A stretch of 64,000 bases of DNA from Glandiceps talaboti. Taxonomy: Eukaryota; Hemichordata; Enteropneusta; Spengelidae. The stretch covers positions 8,575,732 through 8,639,731 of the forward strand of contig NC_135561.1 in NCBI RefSeq assembly GCF_964340395.1. The letters run 5' to 3'. Position numbers and translations under genes: made by a program. Below, piece after piece: positions 62,190 to 64,000 of this stretch. Each line of letters begins with the position of its first letter. Within the stretch, counting starts at the first letter, position 1. The notes under the pieces are model-generated. The model was given only the letters and a program-made list of their open reading frames with translations, did no database searches and was not told the origin of the DNA.

Positions 62190-64000
62190 AAATGTTATCG
62201 AGTGAAATGCGTTGAAAATACAAAATAAAATCAAAGATGAGGTCCATAAATAAAGCAAAAAGTGTAAATGACAAATGCCTACACTGGAAAGAATCACTGT
62301 ACATACATGAATAGACACATTGTACTGTAGACTTTTCCGGACAAGTTAAACCAAAAGACAAAACTGAAGAAACAAACATAGAACTTATACTACACCAATT
62401 GGACAGATTAATAAGTCTTCTAAAACAATTATTGTATGTAACTCGAACTATAGATCGATTGGGGCTGAATTGTCTCTGATTCAACTTACCAATCTACGAG
62501 TCTCACGTTAATCCAAAACTGTTTACATTATTTTACAGCAAATGTCACTTTCCCTGAAGCTTCATGAGAAAATCAACAACATCGATGTAACAGGATACTT
62601 TACTGTCAGTAAGTAATATGACACGGCTTGGATTATATATTATTCAAAAAACTGCGATATGACTATCTGACTCTGAAAAAATAAAACCCTGTCTTGTTAA
62701 AGACTACCTATACATTTCGATTTTCGATAGTTTATTTTTTCATACTGCAGGTTGTACATCGATACTTCTCACCATACTACAGGTACCAGGGTTCTGAAAA
62801 AAGGTAACATCAATCATACATATATTTCACAAAAGTTTGATATTTCGAAATACGTGTGTATTTCTAATTCATGTCATGTTAGTTCCCAGGGTGCCTATTT
62901 CCCGAATTTGTAATGCACTGATATAAAATTACTTTGAAAAAAAGTGAGAGCTATACTAGGTGTCAGGTTACGTGTAGATCTGAATTTTTAAAGGACTAAC
63001 ATAGAGTACAACCTGTGCCTGATTGCATGTCATGTATAGTGATTGCAATTTCTTAATGGGTCATGGGGGTTTACTCACGTGGTATATACACTAAGCTAAC
63101 AAGTGCACTCGGGCTCATACACTTTATCTTCTTGGCTGACAACTCAGCTGTTTTATTGTCTTCAATTAAACATAAGCCGTAAAGGTTAGATCTTATATAT
63201 GTTTTGCAGTACTGTCACATGTAGGGCTGCCAATTCCAGGGTTTTTCTTTTCAGAATCGCATTTATTTGTTTTTATCAGTATCTTTAGTTACTTTACAAA
63301 TTGTACCATAATACAACTATAATATACAGGGAACCTTGCACATTCTAGCATAAGTATGTTCACATCCTAGAATGCTAGGGTGTGTCCACATTCTAGTGCT
63401 AGGAACAAAGGGACACCTAAATTATTGCTTAGATTGCTGTTTTCCTAAGAAAAAGATGACTTGTTCTTTCCATGGAGATAGAGGAAATGTATTCAAGTCA
63501 AAATGTTGTCATAGCTAGACTTTAGACAAGGAAAACAACAAATCTAAGAAATACTACACGCCCCTTTGGCTAGGAAGAGGAGCATAGCTATGGGCCAGCT
63601 ATGTGCCCCATGTCCCTTGGCTGTGAAAAATATGACTGTTACAGTACTGCCCACCTGTGTAACAGGACTACTGTAAAAGCTGAGTTAACATTCTTCTCAC
63701 ATCTGGTAAACATCCGTGGGAAGTAGCCCTGATACAGTATAATTGCTCACATAGCTTTTATATTAAGAACTTATGGGACAAGCTCTTGTACAGTGTTGTT
63801 ATAAAACCTACACCGAATTGCTATTTCTTACATACAGGTACATGTTATATGGATATGGCATACCAGTTGCACATCTGTCACATCTAGGTACATCGAACAG
63901 CAGTGTGCTGATCAGAGCTGTTTATACAGAGATACTTTCCACTGAGCTTGTACAGCTATGTGAACAAACACGTCCTCGGTATGTGACTGTTACAGAAGTA
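62190..64000. other. Right end of window, no supported gene
   Basis: A + strand frame runs open from 63839 (after an AG) to the window edge and reads YGYGIPVAHLSHLGTSNSS and onward. It could be the start of an exon, but 54 open codons are weak evidence and no family is recognised. Confidence 0.3.

Overview
The window is animal nuclear DNA: split genes with GT-AG introns, non-LTR retroelements of several clades, Penelope-like elements (PLEs), a tRNA-derived SINE, and very abundant microsatellites (GACA/GATA, AT, GT, CTA). A phosphoethanolamine N-methyltransferase (PMT) and CUB/LDLa membrane proteins suit an invertebrate such as a non-vertebrate deuterostome or a lophotrochozoan. The species cannot be fixed from sequence alone. 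All host genes found lie on the minus strand.

Layout. 1-6206 and 21671-27820 are two copies (A and B) of one segmental duplication. Each carries PMT exon 2 and an old PLE remnant, and each gained different insertions afterwards. Copy A gained a ~155-bp-period minisatellite (itself hit by a Rex1-like LINE) and a CR1-like LINE. Copy B gained a PLE with inverted terminal repeats and two hammerhead ribozyme motifs, a second PLE fragment, and a large AT-cored palindrome. Just beyond copy A, 6426-10713 is a 4.3-kb LINE with a perfect 16-bp target-site duplication, followed by older LINE fragments and dispersed repeats. 15463-22031 holds exons 2-6 of the copy-B PMT gene, which ends after a single methyltransferase domain.

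27821-31376 shows no gene. A SINE lies at 31377-31680. 32430-45311 and 52434-55167 hold two paralogous genes for type I membrane proteins built as CUB-like domain, two LDLa modules, one membrane span and a short basic tail. All their introns are phase 1 and the exon layout matches. The first appears complete if the signal-peptide exon at 45200-45311 belongs to it. The second lacks an identified first exon. The stretch from 55168 to 64000 holds microsatellites and diverged repeats, with no convincing gene.

How the genes relate: PMT would act in phosphocholine synthesis in the cytosol. The CUB/LDLa proteins look like cell-surface receptors or adhesion proteins that arose by local duplication. 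The strongest unusual signals are the hammerhead-bearing PLE, the datable nested insertions in the duplication, and two minisatellites that each carry an inverted unit at one edge.
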